A DNA stretch of 63,388 nucleotides from Allochromatium humboldtianum (GCF_013385175.1 NZ_JABZEO010000017.1:1-63388), one strand, 5' to 3'. Shown: positions 7,740-18,079, counted from the stretch's first letter. The notes: generated by a model from the sequence alone, not told the origin. Program-made: numbers and translations.

Positions 7740-10228
7740 ACGCCTGGTGCCTGACACTGCGGTTGTTACGCCAGGACTGGCGCAGCGGCGAACTCTATCT
7801 GCTGTCGGCGGCGCTGGTGCTGACGGTCGCAGCCATCACCGCCGTCGGTTTCTTCACCGATCGGGTCGAGGCGACCCTGGAGCGCCAGGGTAGCGCGCTG
7901 ATCGCCGCCGATCTGGCGCTCGAATCTTCCCGGCCGCTCGACGTCCGGTTCGCCGACGCAGCCCAGGCACGGGGTCTCCGAACCGCGCGCACGCTGGAAT
8001 TCCGCAGCGTGGTCATGGGCGAGCGACCGCAACTGGTGCTGATGAAGGCGGTCGATCCAGACTATCCGCTACGCGGCCGACTGCGCATCGGCGAGGCACT
8101 GGACGCCCCTGACCGTCCAGTCGAATCGGGTCCGCCTGCCGGTGAGGTCTGGGTCGAATCCAGACTCCTGCGACTCCTGGATCTCCGGATCGGCGACAGC
8201 CTGGGCGTGGGCGAGTCGCGTCTGCGCATCGGCGCCATCCTGACCGACGAGCCGGATCAGGGCCGTAGCTTCTTCAACATCGCCCCGCGCGTGCTGATGA
8301 ACCGGGCCGACCTGGACGCGACCGGACTCATCGGCCCGGCGAGCCGTGTCACCCACCGGCTGCTGATCGCGGGCGCGGCGACGGCGATCGACGCCTATCG
8401 CGACTGGGCCGGCAGTCGGCTCGCGGCCAACGTCACCCTGACCGATGCACTGGAGGCGCGGCCCGAATTCGGCTCGGCGGTGGAGCGCGCCTCGCGCTTC
8501 CTGCATCTGGCGACCCTGGTCACGCTGCTGGTGGCCGGCGCGGCGATCGCGCTCGCCAGTCAGCGTCTGGTCGAGCGCCAGACCGATGCCGTGGCCGTGA
8601 TGCGCTGTCTGGGCGCGCCGCGCCATCTGCTGATGCGGGTGCTGATCGGGCGTCTGGTGCTGTTCGGGCTGGGCGCCAGTCTGATCGGCTGTCTGCTCGG
8701 CTGGCTGGGACAGGCGGGGCTGCTGGCGGCACTGGCCGACTGGCTGGGGACCGATCTGCCGCCGGCCTCGCCCGCGCCCGTCCTGGTCGGGCTGGCGACG
8801 GGGCTGATCACGCTGCTCGGCTTTGCCGTGCCGCCGCTGATCCAACTGGCGCGGGTGCCGCCGCTGCGTGCGATCCGGCGCGATCTGGGCACGCCGCGCG
8901 TCTCGGCGGCGCTCGCCCTGGGCGCGGCCGGGCTGGCGCTGGCGCTCCTGATCCTGTGGCAGGCCCAGGATCTGGAGCTCGGGCTGAAGCTCCTGGGCGG
9001 GGTGCTGGCGACCCTGCTGGCGCTGATCGGCGTTGTGTTGCTGCTAGTGCGTCTGGCTGGACGGCTCGCCGGACGCGCGCGCGGGGTCTGGCGGCTCGGT
9101 CTAGCGGCCCTGACCCGGCGTCCGGGCGCGGCCGTGCTCCAGATCGCCGGCTTCGGTATCGGCATCCTGGCGCTGCTGCTGCTCGCCGTGGTGCGGGTGG
9201 ATCTGCTCGAATCCTGGCGCGAGACCGTGCCCGAGGGCGCGCCCAATTACTTCCTCATCAACATCCAGCCGCACGAGGTCGAGCCGTTACGCACGTTTCT
9301 GAACGAGGCCGGGATCGCGACACCTGAACTCCATCCGATGATCAGCGGACGACTGACCCGGATCGGCGAGCACGCGGTCGAGCCGTCGGACTACGACAAC
9401 CCGCGCGCCGAGCGGCTTGCCAGCCGCGAGTTCAATCTCAGCTACGGCACCGAGCCGCAGCCGGACAATCGGATCGTCGCCGGGCGCTGGTGGAGCCAGG
9501 GCGCCGAGGCCGCGCCTCAGTTCTCGGTCGAGAGCGGCATAGCCGAGACGCTCGGGATCGCGCTGGGCGACGAACTGACCTTCTGGGTCTCGGGACACGA
9601 AGTCAGCGGCCCAGTCACCAGTCTGCGCGAGGTACGCTGGGACAGCTTCAACGTCAACTTCTTCGTCGTCGCCTCCCCCGCCCTGCTCCGGAACGAGGCG
9701 GCGACCTTCATCACCAGCTTCCATCTGCCGGCCGAGCGCGAGGCGGTGATCGCCGAACTGGCGCGGCGCTTTCCGAGCGTGACCACGCTCGATGTCGAGG
9801 CGATTCTGGGGCAGGTGCGTCAGGTCATCGACCGGGGCGTGCTGGCGGTCGAGTACGTCTTCCTGTTCACGCTGGGGGCGGGGCTGCTGGTGATGTATGC
9901 CGGTATTCAGGCCAGTCTGGAGCAGCGTCGCAGCGAGCATGGCATCCTGCGCACGCTGGGGGCCGGACGGCGCACGCTCCTGAGCAGTCTCGCGGTCGAG
10001 TTCACGGCGGCGGGCCTGCTGGCGGGGCTGCTGGCGTCGGTCTTCGCTGAGGCCACCGGCTGGTTGCTGGCTGAGCAGATCTTCGAGTTGGAGTTCGGGT
10101 TCAACCCCGGACTCTGGGCGGTTGGCGTCCTGGGGTCGGGGCTGGCGATCGGGCTGGCGGGGACGCTGGCGACCTATCCGTTGCTGATCCATCCGCCGTT
10201 GCGGGCATTGAGGGGCGGGAATAGCTGA
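7736..10228 (+). CDS. ybbP: ABC transporter permease, YbbP/FtsX family
   Basis: An 830-residue permease with the layout of YbbP: an N-terminal transmembrane helix (LYLLSAALVLTVAAITAVGF), a periplasmic MacB-like domain, a block of hydrophobic helices around residues 260-480, a second periplasmic domain and a final FtsX block (VFLFTLGAGLLVMYAGIQAS, then RRSEHGILRTLGAGRR). It pairs with the preceding ATPase. The family is mechanotransmitter-like and linked to export or release of lipophilic molecules; a role with TesA is suggested by conserved adjacency only. Confidence 0.92.
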
Positions 10229-10242
10229 TTATTGCGTCCCGT

Positions 10243-10439
10243 GTGACTCAGTACAGTACAAAAACGACCACGATCAGCCAAAGCCACGCGATGGTGTGCA
10301 TTGAGGACTTGCAGGTTCGCAACATGTCGGCGTCGGCGTCCGGGACGATCGAAGCGCCGGGCGCCCACGTTTCAATCCGGCTCGATGTCGGATTGAGCAC
10401 CGTCGGAATCCCCGTCCTTCAGGGCGGGGAGGATGTCAA
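10243..10439 (+). pseudogene. Internally deleted tnpB remnant of an IS200/IS605-family element
   Basis: The frame reads KTTTISQSHAMVCIEDLQVRN, the hallmark central segment of TnpB, then GTIEAPG, and jumps to VGIPVLQGGEDVK, which matches the usual last residues of TnpB proteins. The zinc-ribbon and catalytic C-terminal part and all of the N-terminal half are missing. It is therefore a doubly deleted relic, lying just after ybbP. Confidence 0.75.
10410..10439 (+). repeat. Right-end hairpin of an IS200/IS605-type element
   Basis: CCCCGTCC, a TTCA loop and GGGCGGGG form an eight-pair stem with one G-T wobble, followed by AGGATGTCAA. This is the usual subterminal palindrome plus cleavage flank at the right end of IS605-type elements and confirms the origin of the overlapping tnpB relic. 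Confidence 0.6.
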
Positions 10440-10472
10440 GTTAAACTACAGCCCCAATCCATTGCCGCACCG

Positions 10473-11039
10473 ATGCACCTGATCAGCCTCAACACCGCCG
10501 TCGCCCTCACCGGCCTGACCAAACGCACCCTCTGGCGCTACATCGACAGCGGCCGCCTGACCGCCGCCGGCCCCACCGAGCCGGGAGACAAGACCCGCGT
10601 CCGCCTGCAAGACATCCTCCCGCTCTCACACCTCACCATCGCCCCCGAACACCACTCCATCATCGTCGACGCCGACCGTGGCGACCCCGCCGCCCAATGC
10701 GACCTCGGCCTCATCCTCCTCACCGCCGACCGCCCTGCCGACGCCATCCCCTGGTTCCAAAGCGCCGCCAACGCCTTCTACCCTGACGCCATGTGCTGGC
10801 TCGCACGCGCTTACCTGTCCGGCGAAGGCGTCGAATGCCGCCTCGAAACCGGCCTCCACTGGATCGACACAGCCGCCCGCAAAGGCCACCCGCTCGCCCA
10901 AGCCCTGCACGCCTTCCTGCACAGCCCCGCCGGCCAGGAACTCCTGCACGCCCAGAACCACACCGCCCTCAAGACCGCCCTCGACGACATCGAGCGTCAA
11001 ACGCTCCTGAATGCCCTGAACGCGACAGCCATGGACTGA
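10473..11039 (+). CDS. HTH-Sel1 repeat protein
   Basis: A 188-residue soluble protein. Residues 1-50 (NTAVALTGLTKRTLWRYIDSGRLT) resemble a MerR/excisionase-type winged helix, where the first helix pair recognises DNA. Residues 68-150 hold about two Sel1-like repeats (AAQCDLGLILLTADRPADAI, DAMCWLARAYLSGEGVE). No signal peptide. Sel1 repeats bind protein partners, so a DNA-linked adaptor role is possible. Function unknown. The start ATG lies 34 bases after the IS200/IS605 right end, so the relic may supply the upstream region. The gene converges on pilR. Confidence 0.75.
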   Translation: MHLISLNTAVALTGLTKRTLWRYIDSGRLTAAGPTEPGDKTRVRLQDILPLSHLTIAPEHHSIIVDADRGDPAAQCDLGLILLTADRPADAIPWFQSAANAFYPDAMCWLARAYLSGEGVECRLETGLHWIDTAARKGHPLAQALHAFLHSPAGQELLHAQNHTALKTALDDIERQTLLNALNATAMD

Positions 11040-11127
11040 TCGCAACCAAGTCGTTGATATCCATAAATTTAGACGTATTGCGCGTTGCTCAGTCCCACTC
11101 GGGCGCCGTTAGCGGCCTAACCCGAAC

Positions 11128-12444
<1,317 letters not shown>

Positions 12445-12528
12445 ATCCAGCTTCCAGCCTTTGGCTTCCAGGGGCGAAGAGCCTGCCCTGCAAGAACGGA
12501 GACCGGCTCGAAGCCGTTCAAGAGTGAG

Positions 12529-12604
<76 letters not shown>

Positions 12605-12617
12605 ATGATCGGGTATC

Positions 12618-12658
12618 GACAGCCGCCCTCCCCGCGACGGGGAGGACGAGCGGCTGTC
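12618..12658. terminator. Hairpin after bchD
   Basis: Arms GACAGCCG/CGGCTGTC and the inner CCTCCCC/GGGGAGG form a two-part stem downstream of the bchD stop and upstream of tRNA-Ala. There is no T-run, so it could stop transcription with Rho or stabilise the bchD mRNA end rather than act as a classical intrinsic terminator. Confidence 0.5.
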
Positions 12659-12704
12659 ATTCTGCGTCATTCCAGCCAGCGTGACAAGCGTTGCGAAGCG
12701 GCGA

Positions 12705-14519
12705 TCAACCCGCCGTCGCCCGCACCGCCTGATTGAGCGCGTTGGCGTCGGCATGCGGCAGCGGCAGATAGACCGCGCCCATTTCCTTGGCCAGTTCACG
12801 CCCCTGCGGCTGCGGACGCGGCGAGGTGTCGATCACCAGTGCGGGGATCTCCAGCGAGCGCACCATACGCGCGGCGGCCAGCGCTTCCTCGTTGGCGCGC
12901 GTGCGCCCGCCCGTACCGTCGCGCGCGACATTGGCCCGACCGTCGGTCATGACGATCAGCACCGGCGTGCCGCCGCGACGCTGCACGCCGTCGGCCAGCA
13001 TCATCCCCAGGTCGATGCCCGAGGCCAGCGGCGTGCCGCCGCCGCCCGGCAGCCCGGCCAGACTGCGCTTGGCACGCACCAGCGAGCGCGTCGGCGGCAG
13101 CAGCACCTCGGCCCCCTGCCCGCGGAACGCCACCAGCGCGACCTGATCGCGCCGCACATAGCAGTCGGCCAGCAGCAGTTCGACCGCACCCTTGGCCTCG
13201 GCCAGACGGTGCAGTGCCGAGGAGCCGGAGGCATCGACCACGAAGATGGTCGTGCTCTCGGACTTGTGCTTGAAGCGCGTGATGCGGAAGTCGTCCTGAC
13301 GGATTTCGAGCCGGTTGGACGGCTTGCCGGCGCGCGCGCGTTCCTCGCGGCGGATGCGCTGCCAGGGCGCGGCGGAACGCAGGGTCTCGATCACGTTCAA
13401 CCGCTGTCCGGCGCGTGGCTCGCCGCGCAACACCCCGGCTGGACGTCCACGCGAAGGTGCATTCTGCACCGCGCCGGCCTTGCCCGTAGCACGCGCGCGC
13501 GAGCGGCGCAGTTTGCCCATCTGGAGCTGAGCCAGCAGACCGGCCGGGATCGCGGCCTGCGTCGCCTCCAGGATCTTGTCCTGAAGCTCCTGGGGTTCCT
13601 GCGGCTCCTGGTTGGACTGTTCCTCGTCCTGATTCGGCTCCTCCGGCTCGGGCGGCGGCGGTTCGGCGTCCGGCGGCGGCTCCATCGGCGGGAGCTGGGT
13701 CGCACGCGGAGCGAGCACCAGACGTCCGGCAACGGCCAGATCCTCGTCGGTCACTTCGGTGCGTTCTTCGAGCGCCGCATGGGCACAGGCCACGCGGCTG
13801 GCGAAGATAGAGGCGCGCAGCGAGGGGATGCCGAGCGCCAGCGCGATATTGCACAGGGTCTCGACCTGGGCGTCGGTGATCGTGACTTGAGACAGACGCG
13901 GCCGCGCCGCGAGTACGTCCTCGACCGTGTAGTCACAGGCGATGGCCTGATCGTAGCGAACGTAGTTGAGTTCCAGATGGAAGGCCAGCCGGTCGAGCAG
14001 CGCGTTCAACAGCCCCTCGTCCTCGCCCACGCCCTCGTCGAGCGCGACCACGGCGAAGCGCGACGGCGTGCGCATGGCCAGACCATCGCGTTCCAGGACG
14101 ACCTCGCCCGAGTCGAAGGCCATATTGAGCCGCGCGGCCGTGCCGGGCGCGATGCGCTCGGCCATCGCCAGCTCGACGACGCCGCCGTCGGCCTCGACCA
14201 GTAGCCCCTTCTCGGCCACCGGACGCCCGGCATTGAGCGTAGCGGCCAGATCCAGACCGCCGAGCAGCCGCCCATCGGCCACATGCAGCGGAATGCGCCG
14301 CATCGGTGTGCCCTCGGGCTGGAGATCGCGCATGATCGACAGCCACTGATCGCGCACCGGACCGGGCAGCGCACGCAGCGCCACGCCGCCGGTACCGACC
14401 GGATCGATCGTCATCAGGACAGCGGCCAGGACGGCATCATCCCAGGGCGACGGACCCGGACCCGCCGGGGCCGGTCTGCCGCCGTCCGCGACAGCGGGAT
14501 TCGGGCCGGGTGTGCTCAT
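12705..14519 (-). CDS. bchD: Magnesium chelatase subunit D (bacteriochlorophyll synthesis)
   Basis: A 604-residue subunit of the Mg-chelatase that inserts magnesium into protoporphyrin IX together with BchI and BchH. The N-terminal part is a degenerate AAA+ domain without a good Walker A. The middle has an acidic Pro/Glu-rich linker (PPDAEPPPPEPEEPNQDEEQ) followed by Gln-rich sequence. The C-terminal integrin I domain carries the MIDAS motif VVDASGSSALHRLAEAKGA and VIVMTDGRANVARDG. The gene overlaps bchI by four bases, so both are translated in a coupled way. Confidence 0.95.
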   Translation of the reverse strand: MSTPGPNPAVADGGRPAPAGPGPSPWDDAVLAAVLMTIDPVGTGGVALRALPGPVRDQWLSIMRDLQPEGTPMRRIPLHVADGRLLGGLDLAATLNAGRPVAEKGLLVEADGGVVELAMAERIAPGTAARLNMAFDSGEVVLERDGLAMRTPSRFAVVALDEGVGEDEGLLNALLDRLAFHLELNYVRYDQAIACDYTVEDVLAARPRLSQVTITDAQVETLCNIALALGIPSLRASIFASRVACAHAALEERTEVTDEDLAVAGRLVLAPRATQLPPMEPPPDAEPPPPEPEEPNQDEEQSNQEPQEPQELQDKILEATQAAIPAGLLAQLQMGKLRRSRARATGKAGAVQNAPSRGRPAGVLRGEPRAGQRLNVIETLRSAAPWQRIRREERARAGKPSNRLEIRQDDFRITRFKHKSESTTIFVVDASGSSALHRLAEAKGAVELLLADCYVRRDQVALVAFRGQGAEVLLPPTRSLVRAKRSLAGLPGGGGTPLASGIDLGMMLADGVQRRGGTPVLIVMTDGRANVARDGTGGRTRANEEALAAARMVRSLEIPALVIDTSPRPQPQGRELAKEMGAVYLPLPHADANALNQAVRATAG

Positions 14520-15544
14520 TCGCCGAACAGCTCCTTGATCGCGCGCTCGACACGGCTGGTCGAACCGGACTCGTCGAGCGGATCGCGGCGCAGACGATGG
14601 CGCAGCGCCGAGACGGCGATGGTCTTGACGTGATCGACGGTGACGGTCTTGTCGCCCTGGAGCGCGGCGAGCGCACGCGCCGAGCGGATCACGGTCAGCT
14701 CACCGCGCAGACCGTCAGTGCCGAGCTTGATGCAGAGCTTGGCGGTCTCTTCGAGCGTCCGATCCGGCACCTCGACCTCGGGCAGCAGCTTCTTGGCCTT
14801 CTGGATCTGGCGGCTGACCTTGGCGTCCTTGGCCTTCCACTTCTCGACGAAGGCTTCGGGATCACGCTCGAACTCGTCGCGCAGACGCACGACCTTCATG
14901 CGTGTGGGCAGATCGGTTGGCGTCTTGACCTCGACCGAGAGACCAAAGCGGTCCTGCAACTGCGGGCGCAGTTCGCCCTCTTCCGGGTTGCCCGAGCCGA
15001 CCAGCACGAAGCGCGCCGGGTGGCGCACGCTCAACCCCTCGCGCTCGACCAGATTCTGACCGGACGCGGCCACGTCCAGCAGCGAATCGACCAGATGGTC
15101 TTCGAGCAGGTTGACCTCATCGATGTACAGGAAGCCGCGATGGGCGCGCGCCAGCAGGCCCGGCTCGAAGGCTTTCTCGCCCTTGGTCAGGGCGCGTTCC
15201 AGATCGAGCGCGCCGATGACGCGGTCTTCGGTGGCGCCGAGCGGCAGATCGACCACGGGCACCGGCACCTGCCGGCTCTTGAGACTGCCTTTCTCGGCCT
15301 TCCTGGTGCGGCACTCCTGGCACAGATAGTCGTCACCGGCCTCGGGGTCGCAGTTGTAGGTGCAGTCGACCGCGCGCATCTTCGGCAGCAGGGCGGCCAG
15401 TCCACGGATGGCCGTGGACTTACCCGTGCCACGATCACCGAAGACGAGCACGCCGCCGATGGAGGGATCGATGGCCGCCATCAGCAGGGAGCGTTTCATC
15501 TCCTCCTGGGCGACGACGGCGGAAAAGGGAAAAGGGATGGGCAT
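14516..15544 (-). CDS. bchI: Magnesium chelatase ATPase subunit I
   Basis: A 342-residue AAA+ ATPase that forms the motor hexamer of Mg-chelatase. It shows Walker A FGDRGTGKSTAIRGL, the BchI cysteine loop VDCTYNCDPEAGDDYLCQEC, Walker B FLYIDEVNLLEDHLVD, sensor 1 LVGSGNPEEGELRPQLQDRF and the arginine-finger region. Length is normal. It is first in bchI-bchD; upstream lie a TGT-N12-ACA palindrome and the divergent bciB gene, so the intergenic region is a photosynthesis control region. Confidence 0.97.
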   Translation of the reverse strand: MPIPFPFSAVVAQEEMKRSLLMAAIDPSIGGVLVFGDRGTGKSTAIRGLAALLPKMRAVDCTYNCDPEAGDDYLCQECRTRKAEKGSLKSRQVPVPVVDLPLGATEDRVIGALDLERALTKGEKAFEPGLLARAHRGFLYIDEVNLLEDHLVDSLLDVAASGQNLVEREGLSVRHPARFVLVGSGNPEEGELRPQLQDRFGLSVEVKTPTDLPTRMKVVRLRDEFERDPEAFVEKWKAKDAKVSRQIQKAKKLLPEVEVPDRTLEETAKLCIKLGTDGLRGELTVIRSARALAALQGDKTVTVDHVKTIAVSALRHRLRRDPLDESGSTSRVERAIKELFGE

Positions 15545-15576
15545 ACGCGGCGAACCTAGTTCTAGTGTTTCTAGTG

Positions 15577-15594
15577 TGTCGAAATGGGTGTACA
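15577..15594. promoter_or_regulatory. PpsR/CrtJ-like operator upstream of bchI
   Basis: The sequence TGT-CGAAATGGGTGT-ACA matches the TGT-N12-ACA consensus of the aerobic photosynthesis repressor PpsR/CrtJ. It lies 33 bases before the bchI start, where it could cover the promoter. Only one copy is seen, whereas PpsR usually binds two neighbouring sites, so this is a candidate. Confidence 0.45.
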
Positions 15595-15647
15595 GGGTCT
15601 GGCGAGCGCGAGCACCCGAATCGAGCGCGCTCAGGCGCGGGCGCGAA

Positions 15648-15681
15648 AATCGAACTCGCGACCCTAGCGCCCATCGCTAGG
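15648..15681. repeat. Two adjacent hairpins in the bchI-bciB intergenic region
   Basis: CCTAGCG (15663-15669) and CGCTAGG (15675-15681) form a perfect seven-pair stem with a five-base loop. On the minus strand the next bases GCGAG-TTCGATT-TTCGC fold like a tRNA T-arm. No complete tRNA cloverleaf could be built around them, so this is either a decayed tRNA end or a structured leader of bchI. Confidence 0.4.
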
Positions 15682-15791
15682 CAAGGTCAAGTTTAATGTG
15701 TCGGCGGCGAGTCAGACGCGCTTATGGCATACAATAGCGCCCCGTTCGGCTCGCCCCGAGCATAGATCCACCCGAAGGAGGACGACATAAG

Positions 15792-15854
15792 ATGATTTTC
15801 GCCGCCACCACTGCCAGCACGTGCGCCGCGCGCACCACCGAGGCCGCCGCATGA
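15792..15854 (+). CDS. 20-residue leader peptide coupled to bciB
   Basis: A short frame starts ATG nine bases after a very strong Shine-Dalgarno sequence AAGGAGGA (15775-15782) and encodes MIFAATTASTCAARTTEAAA. Its stop overlaps the bciB start in ATGA. The best ribosome-binding site of the transcript thus serves the peptide, and bciB is probably translated by termination-reinitiation. Whether the peptide itself matters or is only a coupling device cannot be told; no run of a single regulatory amino acid is seen, though Ala and Thr make up most of it. Confidence 0.5.
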   Translation: MIFAATTASTCAARTTEAAA

Positions 15855-17122
15855 ACGACGCCGTGCTCGACCCACAGGACACCGGCCCCTCCAAGGGACT
15901 CGACACCATCTCGCTCCTGAGCAGCGACGAGCGGCTCAAGGGGCGCCCCAAGCTCTGTAGCGACTGCGGGCTGTGCGATAGCGCGCTCAAGGGGCGGATG
16001 TCCTCGGCCTGTATCTTCGTGCGCAACCAGACCGCCGAGATCGAGCAGCGCCTGCACGGTCGCGCGCGCCGGCCCGACGACGAGCGGCGCTTCGGCATCC
16101 ATCGCACCCAGTATGCCGCCCGGATGCGCCGTCCCAATCCGAACGCCCAGTGGAGCGGCATCGTCACCTCGCTCGGTGCACGTCTGCTCGAACAGGGCAA
16201 GGTCGAGGCCGTCATCACCACGGGCGCGGCGCCCGGCACCCGTTTCAAGTCCGAGCCGGTGCTCGCGCGCACGCCCGCCGACGTCCTGGCCACCGCCGGC
16301 AACAAGCCCTGTCTGTCGCCCAATCTGCGTCTGCTCGATCAGGTGCGCGAACAGGGCATCAAGCGTCTGGCTTTCATAGGTACAAGCTGTCAGGTGCACA
16401 TGCTGCGCGCGGTCGAGGCCGAACTCGGGCTGGAGAAGCTCTATGTGATCGGCATCCCCTGTAGCGACAACGTCACCTATCCCGATCTGGAATATTTCCT
16501 GACCCAGGTCTCGCGCTCGCCCCAGACCATCGTGCACTACGAGTTCATGCAGGACTTCAGTCTCTGGATGCGCCACGAGAACGGCCGGAAAGAGCGCGTC
16601 AACTACATCGACTTCCCGATGGACAAGCTGCACGGGATCTTCCCGTCGTCGTGTCTGTCCTGCTTCGATTATCCGAATACGCTGTGCGACCTGACCGTCG
16701 GCTACATGGGCGCCGAACTGGGCTGGCAGTGGGTGCTGGCGCGTACCGAGATCGGAGAGGAGCTGTTCGAGCTGATCCGCCCGGATCTGGAGATCGGCGA
16801 GCTGACCTCGAGCGGCGACCGCACGCACGGCATGCCGCACTACATCGCGCGGTTGACCCAGCCGCCGGGGGCCAAGAAGCCGCCGTTCCTGGTGCGCAAG
16901 CTGGTCGCCTACATGCAGCGCAAGAAGGGTTCGAAGGGACTGGAGTTCGCGCGCGCCATCATCGAAATGAAGCTGCTGCGCAACCTGAACTATGTGCGCA
17001 GCAAGTTTCCGCGCTTCGAGGCGCGCGTGGTGCCCGAGCATGTCTATCAGACGCTCGAACCCTATGCCGACACCTACCGGGAGGTCTTTGGGCGTCCACT
17101 CGCTTCGCAGACCGAAGAATGA
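15851..17122 (+). CDS. bciB: Ferredoxin-dependent 8-vinyl reductase BciB
   Basis: A 423-residue protein of the F420-hydrogenase beta-subunit (FrhB) family. Early cysteines KLCSDCGLCDSALKGRMSSAC, and later IGTSCQVH, IPCSDNVTYPDLEYF and FPSSCLSCFDY, would bind two [4Fe-4S] clusters; FAD is the expected flavin. BciB reduces the 8-vinyl group of divinyl (proto)chlorophyllide in bacteriochlorophyll synthesis using reduced ferredoxin, which fits its place beside bchID. The ATG at 15851 was preferred to an in-frame GTG at 15821 because the leader-peptide stop overlaps it and a GAGG lies eight bases before. It overlaps ribF by four bases. Confidence 0.88.
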   Translation: MNDAVLDPQDTGPSKGLDTISLLSSDERLKGRPKLCSDCGLCDSALKGRMSSACIFVRNQTAEIEQRLHGRARRPDDERRFGIHRTQYAARMRRPNPNAQWSGIVTSLGARLLEQGKVEAVITTGAAPGTRFKSEPVLARTPADVLATAGNKPCLSPNLRLLDQVREQGIKRLAFIGTSCQVHMLRAVEAELGLEKLYVIGIPCSDNVTYPDLEYFLTQVSRSPQTIVHYEFMQDFSLWMRHENGRKERVNYIDFPMDKLHGIFPSSCLSCFDYPNTLCDLTVGYMGAELGWQWVLARTEIGEELFELIRPDLEIGELTSSGDRTHGMPHYIARLTQPPGAKKPPFLVRKLVAYMQRKKGSKGLEFARAIIEMKLLRNLNYVRSKFPRFEARVVPEHVYQTLEPYADTYREVFGRPLASQTEE

Positions 17123-18075
17123 GACTGATCCGGGGTCTGCACAATCTGCGCCCCGCCGATCGCGGCTGTGTCGCCACGATCGGCAACTTCGACGGGGTGC
17201 ATCTGGGGCATCGCGCGGTCTTCCAGCGGTTGCTGGCGCGCGGGCGTGAGCTGGGGCTGCCGGCGACCGTGATCACCTTCGAGCCTCAGCCGATGGAGGT
17301 GTTCGCGCCCGAGTCGGCGCCGGCGCGGTTGACGCGGTTGCGCGAGAAGCTCGGGGCACTGCGCGCGAGCGACATCGAGCGGGTGATGCTGCTGGAATTC
17401 GGGCCACGCCTGGCGGCGATGCCGGCGCCGGAGTTCGTACAGCGGTTACTGATCGAGGGGCTGGGCGTGCGCTTCCTGCTGGTCGGCGACGACTTCCGGT
17501 TCGGACGCGGACGCACGGGCGATTTCGCGCTGCTGCGGGACATGGGGCGCGTAGCCGAAGCGAACGGGGCCGGATTCGCGGTCGAGGATCTGCACACCAT
17601 CACCCACGGCGCCGAGCGCATCAGCAGCACGCGGGTGCGCGAGGCGCTGGCGCGCGGCGATCTGGAACAGGCGCGGCATCTGCTCGGCCGACCTTATTGC
17701 CTGGAAGGGCGCGTGGTGCATGGCGACAAGCGCGGTCGCGCCATCGGTTTCCCGACGGCCAATATCGCGCTGCACCGGCGTGTCAGCCCGGTACGCGGAG
17801 TCTATGCGGTGCGGGTGAAGGGGCTGGGTTCGGAACCCTGGCCGGGCGTGGCCAACATCGGCACGCGCCCGACGGTCGACGGGACCAGCGCGCGGCTGGA
17901 AGTGCATCTGTTCGACTTCGACCAGTCGATCTACGGCCGGCATCTGGAAGTCGAACTGGTGCTGCGTCTGCGCGACGAACAGCGTTTCGAGTCATTCGAG
18001 GCGCTTCGGGCGCAGATCCAGCGCGATGCCGAGACGGCGCGTGCATTTTTGATGACAACGGCTGAGAAAGGCTGA
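17119..18075 (+). CDS. ribF: Bifunctional riboflavin kinase / FAD synthetase
   Basis: A 318-residue enzyme converting riboflavin to FMN and FMN to FAD. The N-terminal nucleotidyltransferase has TIGNFDGVHLGHRAVFQRL and ISSTRVREAL; the C-terminal flavokinase has GDKRGRAIGFPTANI and VYAVRVKG, GTRPTVDG. The ATG overlaps the bciB stop (ATGA). Translation coupled to bciB, a flavoprotein, gives a plausible reason for the unusual pairing; ribF more often precedes ileS. Confidence 0.95.
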   Translation: MRLIRGLHNLRPADRGCVATIGNFDGVHLGHRAVFQRLLARGRELGLPATVITFEPQPMEVFAPESAPARLTRLREKLGALRASDIERVMLLEFGPRLAAMPAPEFVQRLLIEGLGVRFLLVGDDFRFGRGRTGDFALLRDMGRVAEANGAGFAVEDLHTITHGAERISSTRVREALARGDLEQARHLLGRPYCLEGRVVHGDKRGRAIGFPTANIALHRRVSPVRGVYAVRVKGLGSEPWPGVANIGTRPTVDGTSARLEVHLFDFDQSIYGRHLEVELVLRLRDEQRFESFEALRAQIQRDAETARAFLMTTAEKG

Positions 18076-18079
18076 TTGC

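Noticed and set aside
10247-10258. The 12-mer CTCAGTACAGTA occurs here at the tnpB relic edge and again at 63218-63229 after the last radical SAM gene
   Set aside because: Many chance 12-mer matches are expected in a window of this size; the flanks differ, so a shared insertion junction is not supported.
15600-15672. Possible complete tRNA on the minus strand upstream of bchI
   Set aside because: A T-arm-like hairpin exists, but acceptor, D-arm and a sensible anticodon loop cannot be built.
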